From G965279355 sp965279355 (GTDB lineage Bacteria > Pseudomonadota > Alphaproteobacteria > CACIAM-22H2): a stretch of DNA of 64,000 bases. Below the pieces are notes generated by a model. The model was not told the DNA's origin. It saw only the letters and a list, made by a program, of their open reading frames with translations, and searched no databases. Position 1 is the stretch's first letter. The number at the start of each line of letters is the position of its first letter. The stretch lies in contig OZ257155.1 of assembly GCA_965279355.1 (NCBI GenBank), positions 4,650,001 to 4,714,000 on the forward strand. The letters run 5' to 3'. The position numbers were made by a program, and so were the translations under genes. Positions 40,353 to 49,252 of this stretch are shown piece by piece.

Positions 40353-41177
40353 TCAGCCGCCGCGGAAGAGGCCGAGGATGATCTGCGGACGCTCGTTGGC
40401 GATGCTGAGCGCCTGGACGCCGAGCTGCTGCTTGACCTGCAGGGCCTGCAGCCTGGCGCTTTCCTTGGCGAGGTCGGCGTCGACCAGCGAGCCCAGACCT
40501 TCGGTCACAGCGTCGGACAGCGTCTGGCTGAACGTCGACAGGAAGTCGATGTCCTTGGCGCTGGCGCCGAGCTGACCGAGGGCCGTGCCCACGATGGTCG
40601 TCTGGTTGTCGACTTCGCTGATGAGGGACAGCGCGTCGGCCGTGGAGGTGACGCCACCCAGAGCGCTGAGAGCCGTCGACACGCCACCCAGAGTGGAGGC
40701 GGCGAGGATGGTGAGCTGACCGCCGGAGATCGTCGACGTGATGGAGACGTCATTGGCTCCCGATGCAATCAGGTTGCGGCCGTTGTAAACCGAGTTCTGA
40801 ACGAAGCTGTTCAGCTGGTTGACCATCGAGTTGAAGTCGGCCGACAGAATGGTCTGCTGGCTGGCGGTGTTCGCCGGGTTCGACGCTTCGATGACCTTCT
40901 TCTTGATGTCGGCCAGAAGGTTCGAGATCGAGGTCGCGCCGGCGATGGCGGCGGCGACGACACCCTTGCCGCTCGCAAGGCTTTGCTGGACGGCGTCGAA
41001 CGCCTTGAGGTCCGCGCGAATGCCTTGAGCGATCGAGAAGTTCGATGCGTCATCCTTGGGACCGATGACGCGGAGGCCGGTCGAGACGCGGTCCTGGGTC
41101 TTTTCGACTTCGGAACCCGTCAGGTTCAGGTTGCGGAGCGCGACAAGCGCGCCGACGTTGGTATTGATCGAGGTCAT
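40353..41177 (-). CDS. Flagellin 2
   Basis: This is a 274-aa filament protein, paralogous to flagellins 1 and 3. The N-terminus is MTSINTNVGALVALRNLNLTGSEVEKTQDRVSTGLRVIGPKDDASNFSIAQG. The C-terminus is ARLQALQVKQQLGVQALSIANERPQIILGLFRGG. The centre (VSITSTISGGQLTILAASTLGGVSTALSALGGVTSTAD) is Ser/Thr-rich. The ATG at 41177 is chosen for the conserved MTSINTN start; 13 codons further upstream are open but not flagellin-like. It has a sigma-54 promoter with ftr sites and a long leader of about 73 nt, which would be the target of FlbT-type post-transcriptional control. Confidence 0.95.
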   Translation of the reverse strand: MTSINTNVGALVALRNLNLTGSEVEKTQDRVSTGLRVIGPKDDASNFSIAQGIRADLKAFDAVQQSLASGKGVVAAAIAGATSISNLLADIKKKVIEASNPANTASQQTILSADFNSMVNQLNSFVQNSVYNGRNLIASGANDVSITSTISGGQLTILAASTLGGVSTALSALGGVTSTADALSLISEVDNQTTIVGTALGQLGASAKDIDFLSTFSQTLSDAVTEGLGSLVDADLAKESARLQALQVKQQLGVQALSIANERPQIILGLFRGG

Positions 41178-41261
41178 TGCCCTTACTCCTGCTTCTAGGG
41201 AGCAAGACCGGCACAACCCGAACGGTTGCTGCCGTCTTCGCTCTCAGCTGCAGAAGTCATC

Positions 41262-41276
41262 GCAAGGGGGATGCCA
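41262..41276 (-). promoter_or_regulatory. Sigma-54 promoter of flagellin 2
   Basis: On the minus strand TGGCATCCCCCTTGC matches TGGC-N7-TTGC exactly. The expected start is near 41250. The 368-bp gap upstream of flagellin 2 (41178-41545) holds this promoter, an AT-rich stretch (41281-41330), the ftr sites and the terminator of flagellin 3. No further gene is visible there. Confidence 0.85.
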
Positions 41277-41353
41277 ATCGGGATAATTTTATTAAATTAC
41301 TGATTTAATTGGATTATTTATCCCCAAGGCACCTGTAAGCAGTTGAGTTAACA

Positions 41354-41388
41354 GGTAAATATTTGCCGGAAGGGAAAGTTTTGCCGGG
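41354..41388. promoter_or_regulatory. ftr (FlbD-type) sites upstream of flagellin 2
   Basis: GGTAAATATTTGCCGG near 41354-41369 and GGGAAAGTTTTGCCGGG at 41372-41388 are imperfect copies of the ftr palindrome, 78-126 bp upstream of the sigma-54 promoter. A further half-site (GGTTTTGCCCGG) follows at about 41411. Confidence 0.62.
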
Positions 41389-41470
41389 CTTAAACCGCGC
41401 TTTGGAGGGAGGTTTTGCCCGGTCCGCCGACGATCCGGCCAACGATCCGGGAAGCCTGGAAAAACCAAAG

Positions 41471-41503
41471 AAAAAGGCGGCTTGCGAAACCGCAAACCGC
41501 CTT
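41471..41503 (-). terminator. Terminator of flagellin 3
   Basis: On the minus strand GGCGGTTTGCG and CGCAAGCCGCC form an 11-bp stem with one G-U pair and a GTTT loop, followed by TTTTTCTTT. It lies about 45 nt after the flagellin 3 stop. Confidence 0.9.
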
Positions 41504-41545
41504 CGAGGAGAGGGGGGCCGCCCGAAGGCGGCCCGGATCTGAAGA

Positions 41546-42361
41546 TCAGCGACCGAACAGCGACAGGATGACCTGCGGATGCTGGTTGGCGATGTTGAGC
41601 GCCTGGACGCCGAGCTGCTGCTTGACCTGCAGGGCCTGCAGATTGGCGCTTTCCTTCGCGAGGTCGGCGTCGACGAGCGAGCCGAGACCTTCGACGAGAG
41701 CGTCCTGCAGGGTCTGGGTGAAGGTCGAGAGGAATTCGATGTCCTTCGAGTTCGCACCGAGGGTACCGAGCGCCTGACCGACGCTGGTGATTTCGCCGTC
41801 GATGGTGGAGATCAGGGACAGGGCGTCGGCCGTCGTCGAAACGCCGAGGGCGAGGTTCGCCGACACGTTACCGACCGCGGAGACCTCATTGATCGTGAGC
41901 TGGCCGCCGGAAATCGTCGAGGTGATCGTGACCGAAGCTGAACCCTGCGAGAGAAGGTTACGGCCGTTGTAGACCGAGTTCTCGACGAAGGTGTTCAACT
42001 GCGTGATCATCGCGTTGAAGTCGGCCGACAGAATGGTCTGCTGGTTGGCCGTGTTGGCGGGGTTCGACGCTTCGATCGCCTTTTTCTTGATGTCGGCGAG
42101 AAGGTTTGAAACCGAGGTGGCGCCGGCGACGGCGACGGACACGATGCCGCGACCGCTGGCCAAGCTCTGCTGGACCGCTTCGAACGACTTGATGTCCGCG
42201 CGGATACCCTGCGCGATGGAGAAGTTGGAGGCGTCGTCCTTGGGGCCGATGACGCGCAGACCGGTGGATACGCGATCCTGGGTTCTCTCGAGGCCCGTGT
42301 TGGTAACGCTCAGATTCCGTAGAGCGACGAGGGCGCCGACATTGGTGTTAATCGAGGTCAT
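41546..42361 (-). CDS. Flagellin 3
   Basis: This is a 271-aa filament protein. The N-terminus MTSINTNVGALVALRNLSVTNTGLERTQDRVSTGLRVIGPKDDASN is almost the same as flagellin 2. The centre (VTITSTISGGQLTINEVSAVGNVSANLALGVSTTADALSLISTIDGEI) and C-terminus (ANLQALQVKQQLGVQALNIANQHPQVILSLFGR) are closer to flagellin 1. This mosaic pattern fits past recombination among tandem copies. No ftr or sigma-54 site was found upstream; an AT-rich region with a perfect TATAAT on the coding strand is the only promoter-like signal. It has its own terminator. Confidence 0.95.
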   Translation of the reverse strand: MTSINTNVGALVALRNLSVTNTGLERTQDRVSTGLRVIGPKDDASNFSIAQGIRADIKSFEAVQQSLASGRGIVSVAVAGATSVSNLLADIKKKAIEASNPANTANQQTILSADFNAMITQLNTFVENSVYNGRNLLSQGSASVTITSTISGGQLTINEVSAVGNVSANLALGVSTTADALSLISTIDGEITSVGQALGTLGANSKDIEFLSTFTQTLQDALVEGLGSLVDADLAKESANLQALQVKQQLGVQALNIANQHPQVILSLFGR

Positions 42362-42491
42362 TGCACAATCTCCTTTCTGGGTGGCAGGAACCGGCGCATC
42401 CGGCGTCCGTTCTGAGGCGCGGTGCCTCGTTGCCGTGTTGTGGAGATTAAGCGGTATCTATTAAAATTTTACTAAATAGTCCGTATAAACA

Positions 42492-42497
42492 ATTATA
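42492..42497 (-). promoter_or_regulatory. Possible -10 box of flagellin 3
   Basis: On the minus strand TATAAT occurs within a strongly AT-rich stretch (42461-42545) of the 212-bp gap upstream of flagellin 3. The best -35 candidate is poor, so an activator or another sigma factor would be needed. No TGGC-N7-TTGC, ftr palindrome or full CtrA box is present in this gap. Confidence 0.3.
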
Positions 42498-42573
42498 TGG
42501 TTTTCAAAGGACCCTTAATTATTTGAATTTTAAAGATAAAATTTTCCACAGGTGGCTGTGGACGGAAATACCG

Positions 42574-43233
42574 TCAGTCATCCAGGCGAAAGCGCCGGCC
42601 GTGGAGTGTTAAGGAAAGGGTGCCCTTCAGCCCGTCGGCGACGGCCCTGACCCGGCGGTCGAACTCCCGGGCGTCGATATCCGGCGACAAGGTGCATAAG
42701 GCATCGAAATCGCGCTGCGTGCTCTTCCGCCCGCTCCAGAGGTCGCCGGATTCCGGCAATGGGCCCGCGACGGTGGCCAGGAGCGGGCCGATTCGACCGA
42801 AGAGTCGCACACAGGCGTCGAAGGTCAGTGTCTCGATCTGCGAGAGGCGGGGATTGACCGGCATGTCGAACCACTCGACCCCGACGATGGGACCGGAATC
42901 GACGGCCTTGCGCATGACATGGGCGGTCGCGCCGAAGCGCGTGGCGCCCTCATAGATCGCGAGGCTCGCGGGGTGGCGTCCGGGATGGGTCGGCGGGCCG
43001 GGGTGGAAATTGTAGGCCAGCCCGTCGAGGGTCTCGAGGAGGTCGTCGGGCACGACCGTCGACGTGCAGAAGCCGATCAGCCGGATGCCCGGCCGGCGCG
43101 GATGGAGCGCCATGACCAGTTCATCCCTGGTCTCGACATGCGTGATCTTGAGGTCCGGGTTGTGACGGGACAGGAATTCTGTGAGATGAAGCGCTTCCCG
43201 CGCACCGGTCAGCAGCACGATCTCACGAAGCAT
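42574..43233 (-). CDS. Formyltransferase-fold enzyme (methionyl-tRNA/amino-sugar formyltransferase family)
   Basis: This is a 219-aa enzyme of the N10-formyltetrahydrofolate transferase fold. The catalytic triad is in place: Asn75 and His77 in YNFHPGPPTHPGRHPA, and Asp112 in AVDSGPIVGVEWF. The approximately 100-residue C-terminal domain of methionyl-tRNA formyltransferase is missing, so it more probably formylates an amino sugar or another small amine. The ATG at 43233 follows GGAGAG 6 nt upstream; an ATG at 43287 would add 18 atypical residues. It lies between flagellin 3 and the GT41 operon (divergent from it), which suggests modification of the flagellar glycan. That link is inferred. Confidence 0.72.
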   Translation of the reverse strand: MLREIVLLTGAREALHLTEFLSRHNPDLKITHVETRDELVMALHPRRPGIRLIGFCTSTVVPDDLLETLDGLAYNFHPGPPTHPGRHPASLAIYEGATRFGATAHVMRKAVDSGPIVGVEWFDMPVNPRLSQIETLTFDACVRLFGRIGPLLATVAGPLPESGDLWSGRKSTQRDFDALCTLSPDIDAREFDRRVRAVADGLKGTLSLTLHGRRFRLDD

Positions 43234-43454
43234 CCGCGTCTCTCCATGGCGCAACATGAGCCGGCCCGTGGGTAGCGGAGCGGTCACCGGCGGTCAAGGT
43301 GCGACGGGATCACCGTCGCTCTCCCCCGTTGGAGGATGTACTCTTTTTGCACGATTCGCCGGTTTCTCGTGCGTAGTTCGCAACCCGTCGCCATGAAAAG
43401 CATGATCGGTTTCTATCGTCACAGAAGCGGCCTCGGCCCGGAAGCGAGACGCCA

Positions 43455-45626
43455 GTGAAGGCTGGCGCGCAGTCGGACCGCGCCGATGTGCTGCAGCAGG
43501 CGGCGCTTGGCGCCATTGCCCGACGCGACTACGGCAATGCGGTCACCCTGATGCGGCAGGCTGTCGCGCTGAAGCCCAACGAAGGGGCGCATCACTTCAA
43601 TCTCGGATCTGCCCTGCGCCACAAGGGTGAGCTTGCGGGCGCCGTTGCAAGCTATCGTGAAGCGCTGCGCCTGATGCCCGGGACCGTCGAGATCTACAAC
43701 AATCTCGGCAACACGCTGCGCGAGACCGGCGATGTGCAGGGGGCACTGTCCTCTCTTCTGCACGCGATCGAGCTCAATCCGGACTACGCCCGCGCGCATA
43801 TGAATATCGGCGCCGTCTATCTCGATCTCGAACGCTTCGATGATGCGGAGCGCAGCCTGCAGCGGGCGCTGGCGCTCGAGCCGGCGCTTGTCGATGCCCA
43901 CGCGCTGCTGGGCAAGCTGTATCGCCGGATGAACCGGCTCGAGGAGGCGGCGGTCGCTTATTACAACGCGATGCGCACCAATCCCGGGGAAGCGGCGATG
44001 TATCTCAATCTCGGCAACGTCATGCAGGCGCTCAATCGCACGCCGGAGGCGATCGGCGTCTATGAGCTCGGCCGACAGACCGCGCCCAAAAGCGTCGAGA
44101 TCCTCAACAATCTCGGCAACGCCTATTTCACGATCAGCAACTACATGGCGGCGATCGAGGTCTATCGCGAGGCGCTGGCGATCCGGCCGGATTACGCCGC
44201 GGCGCACAGCAACCTCGGCGCGGCGCTGCAGCGCGAGGGCCGCCTGGAAGAGGCAATTGCGTCCTACCGCATGGCGCTGCAGATCAATCCGGAGCAGGAC
44301 AGCTACAACAATCTCGGTCTTGCGCTTTCGTCTTTCGGGCTACGCGACGAGGCGATCGCGACCCTGCGCCGGGCGATCGAACTGCGGCCGGGTTATATCG
44401 TTGCGCATCGCAACCTCCTGTCGGCGATGCTCTACGATCCAAAACTGACGCCGAAAGAACGCTGGCACGAACACGCGGTGTTTGGCCGTAAGCTTCCGCG
44501 TCCGGCGGTGAAGCCGGTCTTTGGAAACGAGCGCGATCCCGAGCGGCGTATCCGCATCGGCTATCTGTCATCTGATTTTCTCGATCATCCGGTGAGTCGC
44601 AACATTACGCCGGTACTGGAGAATCGCGATCGCGAGAAGGTCGAGCTGTTTGCCTATGCCGAACTGACGCGTTCCGACGTTACGACGGAACGGCTGAAGG
44701 GGTATTTCGATCACTGGCTCGTGGTATCGGGGATGGGCGATGCGCAGCTGGCCGAGCGCATCCGCGCCGACCGCATCGATATTCTTGTTCTGCTGGCCGG
44801 GCATTTCGATAACAACCGGCCGCAGATCGCGGCGTGGCGGACGGCGCCGCTGCAGGTCAGCTTTCACGACCCCGCCACGAGCGGCATCGCCGAGATGGAC
44901 TACCTGATCGGCGATCGCACGCTGGCGCCGCGCGGCGGTCCGGAAGGATTCAGCGAGCGGGTCCTGCGGCTGCCGAGTTTTTATATTCATGCGCCGTTTG
45001 CGGATGCGCCGCCGGTCTCGCCGCTTCCGGCCGACACGAACGGCTATGTGACGTTCTGCAGCTTCAGCAATCCGGCCAAACTCAATAACGCCGTGCTCAG
45101 CCTGTGGGCCGAGGTTCTGCGCGCCGTGCCGACGGCCCGGCTGTCGCTCAAGTTCAAGAGCTGGTTCAAGAACCGGACCCTGAGGGAGCGCATCCTGAAC
45201 GGACTGCAATGCGACGAGGAGCGCGTGCAGTTCGGCCTGGCGGATCTGAGCGCGGCGGATCATTTGTCCCTTTATCATGGTGCCGACATCGCGCTGGACC
45301 CGTTTCCCTTCACGGGATCGACGACGACATTCGAGGCGCTGTGGATGGGCGTTCCCGTGGTCACGTTGGCGGGCGATGCGATGGTGGCGCGGTGGAGCAC
45401 CTCCATGTTGCATGTGCTTGGTCTGGATGCGTTCATCGCGGCAACACCGGAAGACTATGTCCGTATCGCGGCGGGCATGGCATCCGAGCCCCTGCGGATC
45501 GCGGCTTTGCGCGCCGAATTGCGGGGCCGCGTCGCGGGATCGCCGCTCTGTAACGGCGTCGGCCGGGCGCGGCAGATCGATCGCCTGTACCGGGCGATCT
45601 GGCGACGCTGGTGTCAGACCGGATGA
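43455..45626 (+). CDS. TPR/GT41 O-linked glycosyltransferase (GT-2)
   Basis: This is a 723-aa cytoplasmic protein. Nine to ten TPRs fill residues 10-330, many of the NNLGN(T/A)LRETGD type. The GT41 region runs 363-720: RIGYLSSDFLDHPVSRN with the catalytic-type histidine, LLAGHFDNNRPQ, VTFCSFSNPAKLNNAVLSLWAEVLRAVP with the UDP-binding lysine, and DPFPFTGSTTTFEALWMGVPVVT. It starts with GTG at 43455; no better start was found. Its stop overlaps the next gene (ATGA), making the first of a three-gene glycosyltransferase operon. HFDxNRP groups it with GT-3 and GT-4 rather than with the SPY-like pair in this window. Flagellin is the likely acceptor from context. Confidence 0.86.
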   Translation: MKAGAQSDRADVLQQAALGAIARRDYGNAVTLMRQAVALKPNEGAHHFNLGSALRHKGELAGAVASYREALRLMPGTVEIYNNLGNTLRETGDVQGALSSLLHAIELNPDYARAHMNIGAVYLDLERFDDAERSLQRALALEPALVDAHALLGKLYRRMNRLEEAAVAYYNAMRTNPGEAAMYLNLGNVMQALNRTPEAIGVYELGRQTAPKSVEILNNLGNAYFTISNYMAAIEVYREALAIRPDYAAAHSNLGAALQREGRLEEAIASYRMALQINPEQDSYNNLGLALSSFGLRDEAIATLRRAIELRPGYIVAHRNLLSAMLYDPKLTPKERWHEHAVFGRKLPRPAVKPVFGNERDPERRIRIGYLSSDFLDHPVSRNITPVLENRDREKVELFAYAELTRSDVTTERLKGYFDHWLVVSGMGDAQLAERIRADRIDILVLLAGHFDNNRPQIAAWRTAPLQVSFHDPATSGIAEMDYLIGDRTLAPRGGPEGFSERVLRLPSFYIHAPFADAPPVSPLPADTNGYVTFCSFSNPAKLNNAVLSLWAEVLRAVPTARLSLKFKSWFKNRTLRERILNGLQCDEERVQFGLADLSAADHLSLYHGADIALDPFPFTGSTTTFEALWMGVPVVTLAGDAMVARWSTSMLHVLGLDAFIAATPEDYVRIAAGMASEPLRIAALRAELRGRVAGSPLCNGVGRARQIDRLYRAIWRRWCQTG

Positions 45627-48600
45627 AGGACGCTCTTTCGGAAGCGAGAACGTTGCACAGCGCGGGACGCCTCGACGAGGCGGAGCGCCGCTATCGCGAC
45701 GTGCTGCGAACGTCACCGGCGCATCCGGGGGCACTTCATCTTCTGGGCGTGATTGCCTACCAGCGCCACGACCACGAGTCCGCCATTGCTCTTTGCCGTC
45801 AGGCGATCGCCGCGGACCCGCGCTACACCGAGGCGTATCGCGCGCTCGCCGAAGCGCTGCTGGCGCAGGGAAAATCCGGCGAGGCGGAAGCGGAGATCCG
45901 GCGGGCCGTCGCGATGGCGCCGGCACAGGCGCCGCTCCACTTCAGCCTGGGTACGGCGCTGTGGCGGCAGGGGCGCCTGCAGGATGCTGTCGCGGCCTAT
46001 TCGGAAGCGGTTCGCCTGAAGCCGGATATGCGGGAGGCGTATCTCAATCTCGGCGTCGTTACGCAGGAAGCGGACAAGGTCGATGACGCCATCGGAATCT
46101 TTCAGACAGTAGTCGGTCGCTGGCCGGATTATGTCACCGCTCATCTGAATCTTGGCGTCGCCCTGCAGCGGCAGCGCCGATACCCGGAAGCAATAGCAGC
46201 CTATAAAACGGCGCTTCGCCTGAAACCGGATTATCTTCAGGGCGAGTTCAGTCTCGGGGCGGCCAGTCTTGAATGCGGCGATCTCGAAAGCGCCGAAGCC
46301 GCCTTTCGCCGCGCGCTGGCGATTGCGCCGCTGGATGCGCCGAGCGCCATGCATCTCGCCCATGTCCTGCAGGTGCTCGGCAGGCGCAAGGAAGCCCTGG
46401 CTCTCTACCGGGAACAGGCCGAGCAGGGCGCCGACCCGGCCACCGCGTCGCGCTATCTCGCGCTGGCTCTGCTTTACGATTCCGAGGCGGGCCCGGCCGC
46501 GCATTACGCCGAGCAGCGGCGCGCGGAAGAACGGTTTGCACGGCCGCACTATCCGGTCGCGCCGCAGCATGGAAATTCACCGGAGCCGGAACGGCGGCTG
46601 AAGATCGCCTACCTTTCCTCGGATTTCCGCTCGCATCCGGTTGCGCGCAATCTCGAGCTCCTGCTGACCAACCGCGACCGGGCGAAGTTCGAGGCCTACG
46701 CCTATGCCGATGTTGACAAGCCGGACAGCGCCACGGCGATCCTTCGGCAGATGGTCGATCACTGGTGCGCGGTCGACGGATGGACCGACGAGCGCATCGC
46801 GGCGCGGATGCGGGTCGACGGGATCGATATTCTTCTGATCCTTGCCGCTCATTTCGATCGCAATCGGCCGTTGGTTGCCGCCTATCGCCCGGCGCCGGTG
46901 CAAGTCAGCTTCCACGATCCCGCGACCAGCGGTCTGCCGGTTATCGACTATCTCATCGCGGACGCGGTGCTCGCGCCCCGGCGCAGTCCGGAGCCGTTCG
47001 CCGAGCGCGTCGTACGGCTGCCGAATTTCTATCTGCACGCGCCGCTGAACGACGCGCCGCCGCTGGTCGAGCCGCCGGTGCTGGCGAGCGGAGCGATTAC
47101 GTTCGGCTGTTTCAACAGCCCGGCAAAGCTGAGCGACCGCACGCTGTCGATGTGGGCCGAGATCCTGGCGCGTGTGCCGGGCTCGCGGCTGGTCCTGAAA
47201 TATCGAAGCTATTATCGCTCCGCCGCCCTGAGAGAGAGAATCGAGGAGGTCTTCCTGCGCGCCGGGGTCGCGGCCGATCGGCTTGACCTCGGCGGCGATC
47301 ATGAAACGATGGGCGACCATCTCGCGAACTATAGCCGGGTGGATATCGCGCTCGATCCGACGCCGTTCACCGGCTCGACCACGACGTTTGAATCCCTCTG
47401 GATGGGCGTTCCGGTCGTCACCCTGTGCGGCGATTTCATGGCGGCTCGCTGGTCGGCGTCCATTCTGCATCGTGTCGGGCTTGACGATCTGGTGGCGCAG
47501 ACGCCCGACGCCTATGTGTCGTGCGCTGTGCATCTCGCGGCGGATACCGACCGCCTGCGGCAGCTTCGCGGCTCGCTGCGGGCGGACGTCGCAGCGTCGA
47601 TCCTGTGCAACGGCCCGGCCATGACGCGCCACTATCAGCGCCTGTTGCGGGCGATGTGGCGCAAGTGGTGCAAGTCACTCAATCCGGGTGGCGATGCGTC
47701 GCCAGAAACGGTGTTCGAGCGCGGGTGCGCGCATCAGGCCAATGGCCGCAGCGCCGAGGCTGCGGACTGCTTCCGCCGGTATATCGGCCTGCGGCCGCGC
47801 GACGCGCAGGCGCATTTCAATCTCGGCCTAGCGCAACAGGCGCAGGGGCTCCTGGGCGCTGCGGTCAGGAGCTACGAGCAGGCGCTGGACTGCCATCCGA
47901 CGCTGCGGCCCGCGCGGGAGAACCTCGCGTTCCTGTTCAGCATGCTGGGGCAGCCGGAACAGGCCGTCGCCACGTATCGCGCGGGTCTGGAGATGGTGCC
48001 GCGGGATATCGATCTCCATCGCTATCTCGTCGCGGCGATGTCGTACGATTCGGGAACGGTTGAAGAGGCGCGTTTCGCGGAGGCCCGCCGGTTCGATGCG
48101 CTGTTCGTCAGGCCGCTGGCGGGCGTTCGCCAGGCGCACACGAATTCACGCAACCCCGAACGCGTGCTGAAAATCGCCTACCTCGGCTCCGATTTTCGCG
48201 AGCATCCGGTGGCGCGCAATCTCGAGCCGCTGCTTCTGCATCGCGACCGCGCCCGGTACGAGGCGACGATTTATGCCGATGTCGCGCAACCCGACGCGGT
48301 CACGGCGCATTTTCGCGGGATGGCCGACAGATGGCGTCCGATCAACGGCCTGAGCGACGAAGCCGTCGCCGGCCAGATCCGGGCGGACAACACCGACATT
48401 CTGGTCGTGCTGGCCGGCCATCTCGACCGCAATCGCCTTGGCGTCAGTGCCTGGCGCGCCGCGCCGCTGCAGATCAGCTTTCACGACGTTGCGACCAGCG
48501 GAACGGATGCGATCGATTACCTGATCGCGGATCGCCTCGTCTGCCCGCGCCCGCCTTTCGAGGGCTTCACCGAGCGCGTCATCCGCATGCCGGGCATCTA

Positions 48601-49252
48601 TACGCATCATCCGCTGGATGCGCCGGCAATCGGCCCGCTGCCGGCCCTGGCGAATGGCTACATCACGTTCGGCAGTTTCAACAATCCGGCCAAGCTGAGC
48701 AATGTGACGCTGGGCCTCTGGGCCGGGCTGCTGCAGACGGTGCCGCGGTCGCGGCTGCGCCTGAAGTTTCGCCGCTGGTTCGAGGTCGCCGATATCCAGC
48801 ACAGGATACGCTCCGTCATGACGGTGCTTGGCGTCGATCCTGCCCGCATCGATTTCATCGGCGCCGATGAGGACAGGGCAGGGCATCTCGCGCAGTACAA
48901 CAGCGTCGACATCGCGCTCGATGCCTTCCCCTTCGCGGGTTCGACGACCACCTTCGAGGCGTTGTGGATGGGCGTTCCGGTCGTCACGCTGGCCGGCAAG
49001 AACATGATGTCGCGCTGGGCGGCGTCGATCCTGCATACGCTGAAGCTGAACGATCTGATCGCACTGTCGCCGGACCGCTACATTGCCGCGGCGGCGGCGC
49101 TGGCCGGCGATCCAGGCCGGCTGCAAGAGTTGCGCTCCACGTTACGGGCGCGCGTTTCGGCGTCGCCGCTCTGCGACGGTGTTCTGCGCGCCCGGCAGGT
49201 CGAGCGGATCTATCGTGCCGTGTGGCGCCGCTGGTGCAGGAACACGGCATGA
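45623..49252 (+). CDS. Tandem double TPR/GT41 glycosyltransferase (GT-3, two catalytic modules)
   Basis: This is a 1209-aa protein with the order TPR (1-300), GT41 (about 323-688), TPR (about 692-830), GT41 (846-1209). Module A carries KIAYLSSDFRSHPVARN, LAAHFDRNRP, FGCFNSPAKLSDRT and DPTPFTGSTTTFESLWMGVPVVT. Module B carries KIAYLGSDFREHPVARN, LAGHLDRNRL, FGSFNNPAKLSNVT and DAFPFAGSTTTFEALWMGVPVVT. Both keep the catalytic-type histidine and the UDP-contacting lysine, so both look active. The ATG at 45623 overlaps the previous stop (ATGA) and is preferred to a GTG four codons earlier. The end overlaps the next start in the same way. The gene looks like an in-frame fusion or internal duplication of two operon paralogues. 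Confidence 0.87.
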   Translation: MKDALSEARTLHSAGRLDEAERRYRDVLRTSPAHPGALHLLGVIAYQRHDHESAIALCRQAIAADPRYTEAYRALAEALLAQGKSGEAEAEIRRAVAMAPAQAPLHFSLGTALWRQGRLQDAVAAYSEAVRLKPDMREAYLNLGVVTQEADKVDDAIGIFQTVVGRWPDYVTAHLNLGVALQRQRRYPEAIAAYKTALRLKPDYLQGEFSLGAASLECGDLESAEAAFRRALAIAPLDAPSAMHLAHVLQVLGRRKEALALYREQAEQGADPATASRYLALALLYDSEAGPAAHYAEQRRAEERFARPHYPVAPQHGNSPEPERRLKIAYLSSDFRSHPVARNLELLLTNRDRAKFEAYAYADVDKPDSATAILRQMVDHWCAVDGWTDERIAARMRVDGIDILLILAAHFDRNRPLVAAYRPAPVQVSFHDPATSGLPVIDYLIADAVLAPRRSPEPFAERVVRLPNFYLHAPLNDAPPLVEPPVLASGAITFGCFNSPAKLSDRTLSMWAEILARVPGSRLVLKYRSYYRSAALRERIEEVFLRAGVAADRLDLGGDHETMGDHLANYSRVDIALDPTPFTGSTTTFESLWMGVPVVTLCGDFMAARWSASILHRVGLDDLVAQTPDAYVSCAVHLAADTDRLRQLRGSLRADVAASILCNGPAMTRHYQRLLRAMWRKWCKSLNPGGDASPETVFERGCAHQANGRSAEAADCFRRYIGLRPRDAQAHFNLGLAQQAQGLLGAAVRSYEQALDCHPTLRPARENLAFLFSMLGQPEQAVATYRAGLEMVPRDIDLHRYLVAAMSYDSGTVEEARFAEARRFDALFVRPLAGVRQAHTNSRNPERVLKIAYLGSDFREHPVARNLEPLLLHRDRARYEATIYADVAQPDAVTAHFRGMADRWRPINGLSDEAVAGQIRADNTDILVVLAGHLDRNRLGVSAWRAAPLQISFHDVATSGTDAIDYLIADRLVCPRPPFEGFTERVIRMPGIYTHHPLDAPAIGPLPALANGYITFGSFNNPAKLSNVTLGLWAGLLQTVPRSRLRLKFRRWFEVADIQHRIRSVMTVLGVDPARIDFIGADEDRAGHLAQYNSVDIALDAFPFAGSTTTFEALWMGVPVVTLAGKNMMSRWAASILHTLKLNDLIALSPDRYIAAAAALAGDPGRLQELRSTLRARVSASPLCDGVLRARQVERIYRAVWRRWCRNTA

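Noticed and set aside
42362..42573. Sigma-54/ftr control of flagellin 3
   Set aside because: No TGGC-N7-TTGC element with correct GG-GC spacing and no ftr palindrome was found in the gap on the coding strand.
48964..49248. N-terminal extension of GT-4 into the end of GT-3
   Set aside because: The upstream frame reads as Arg/Gly-rich shadow sequence. The ATGA overlap at 49249 and the TPR starting right after it define the start.
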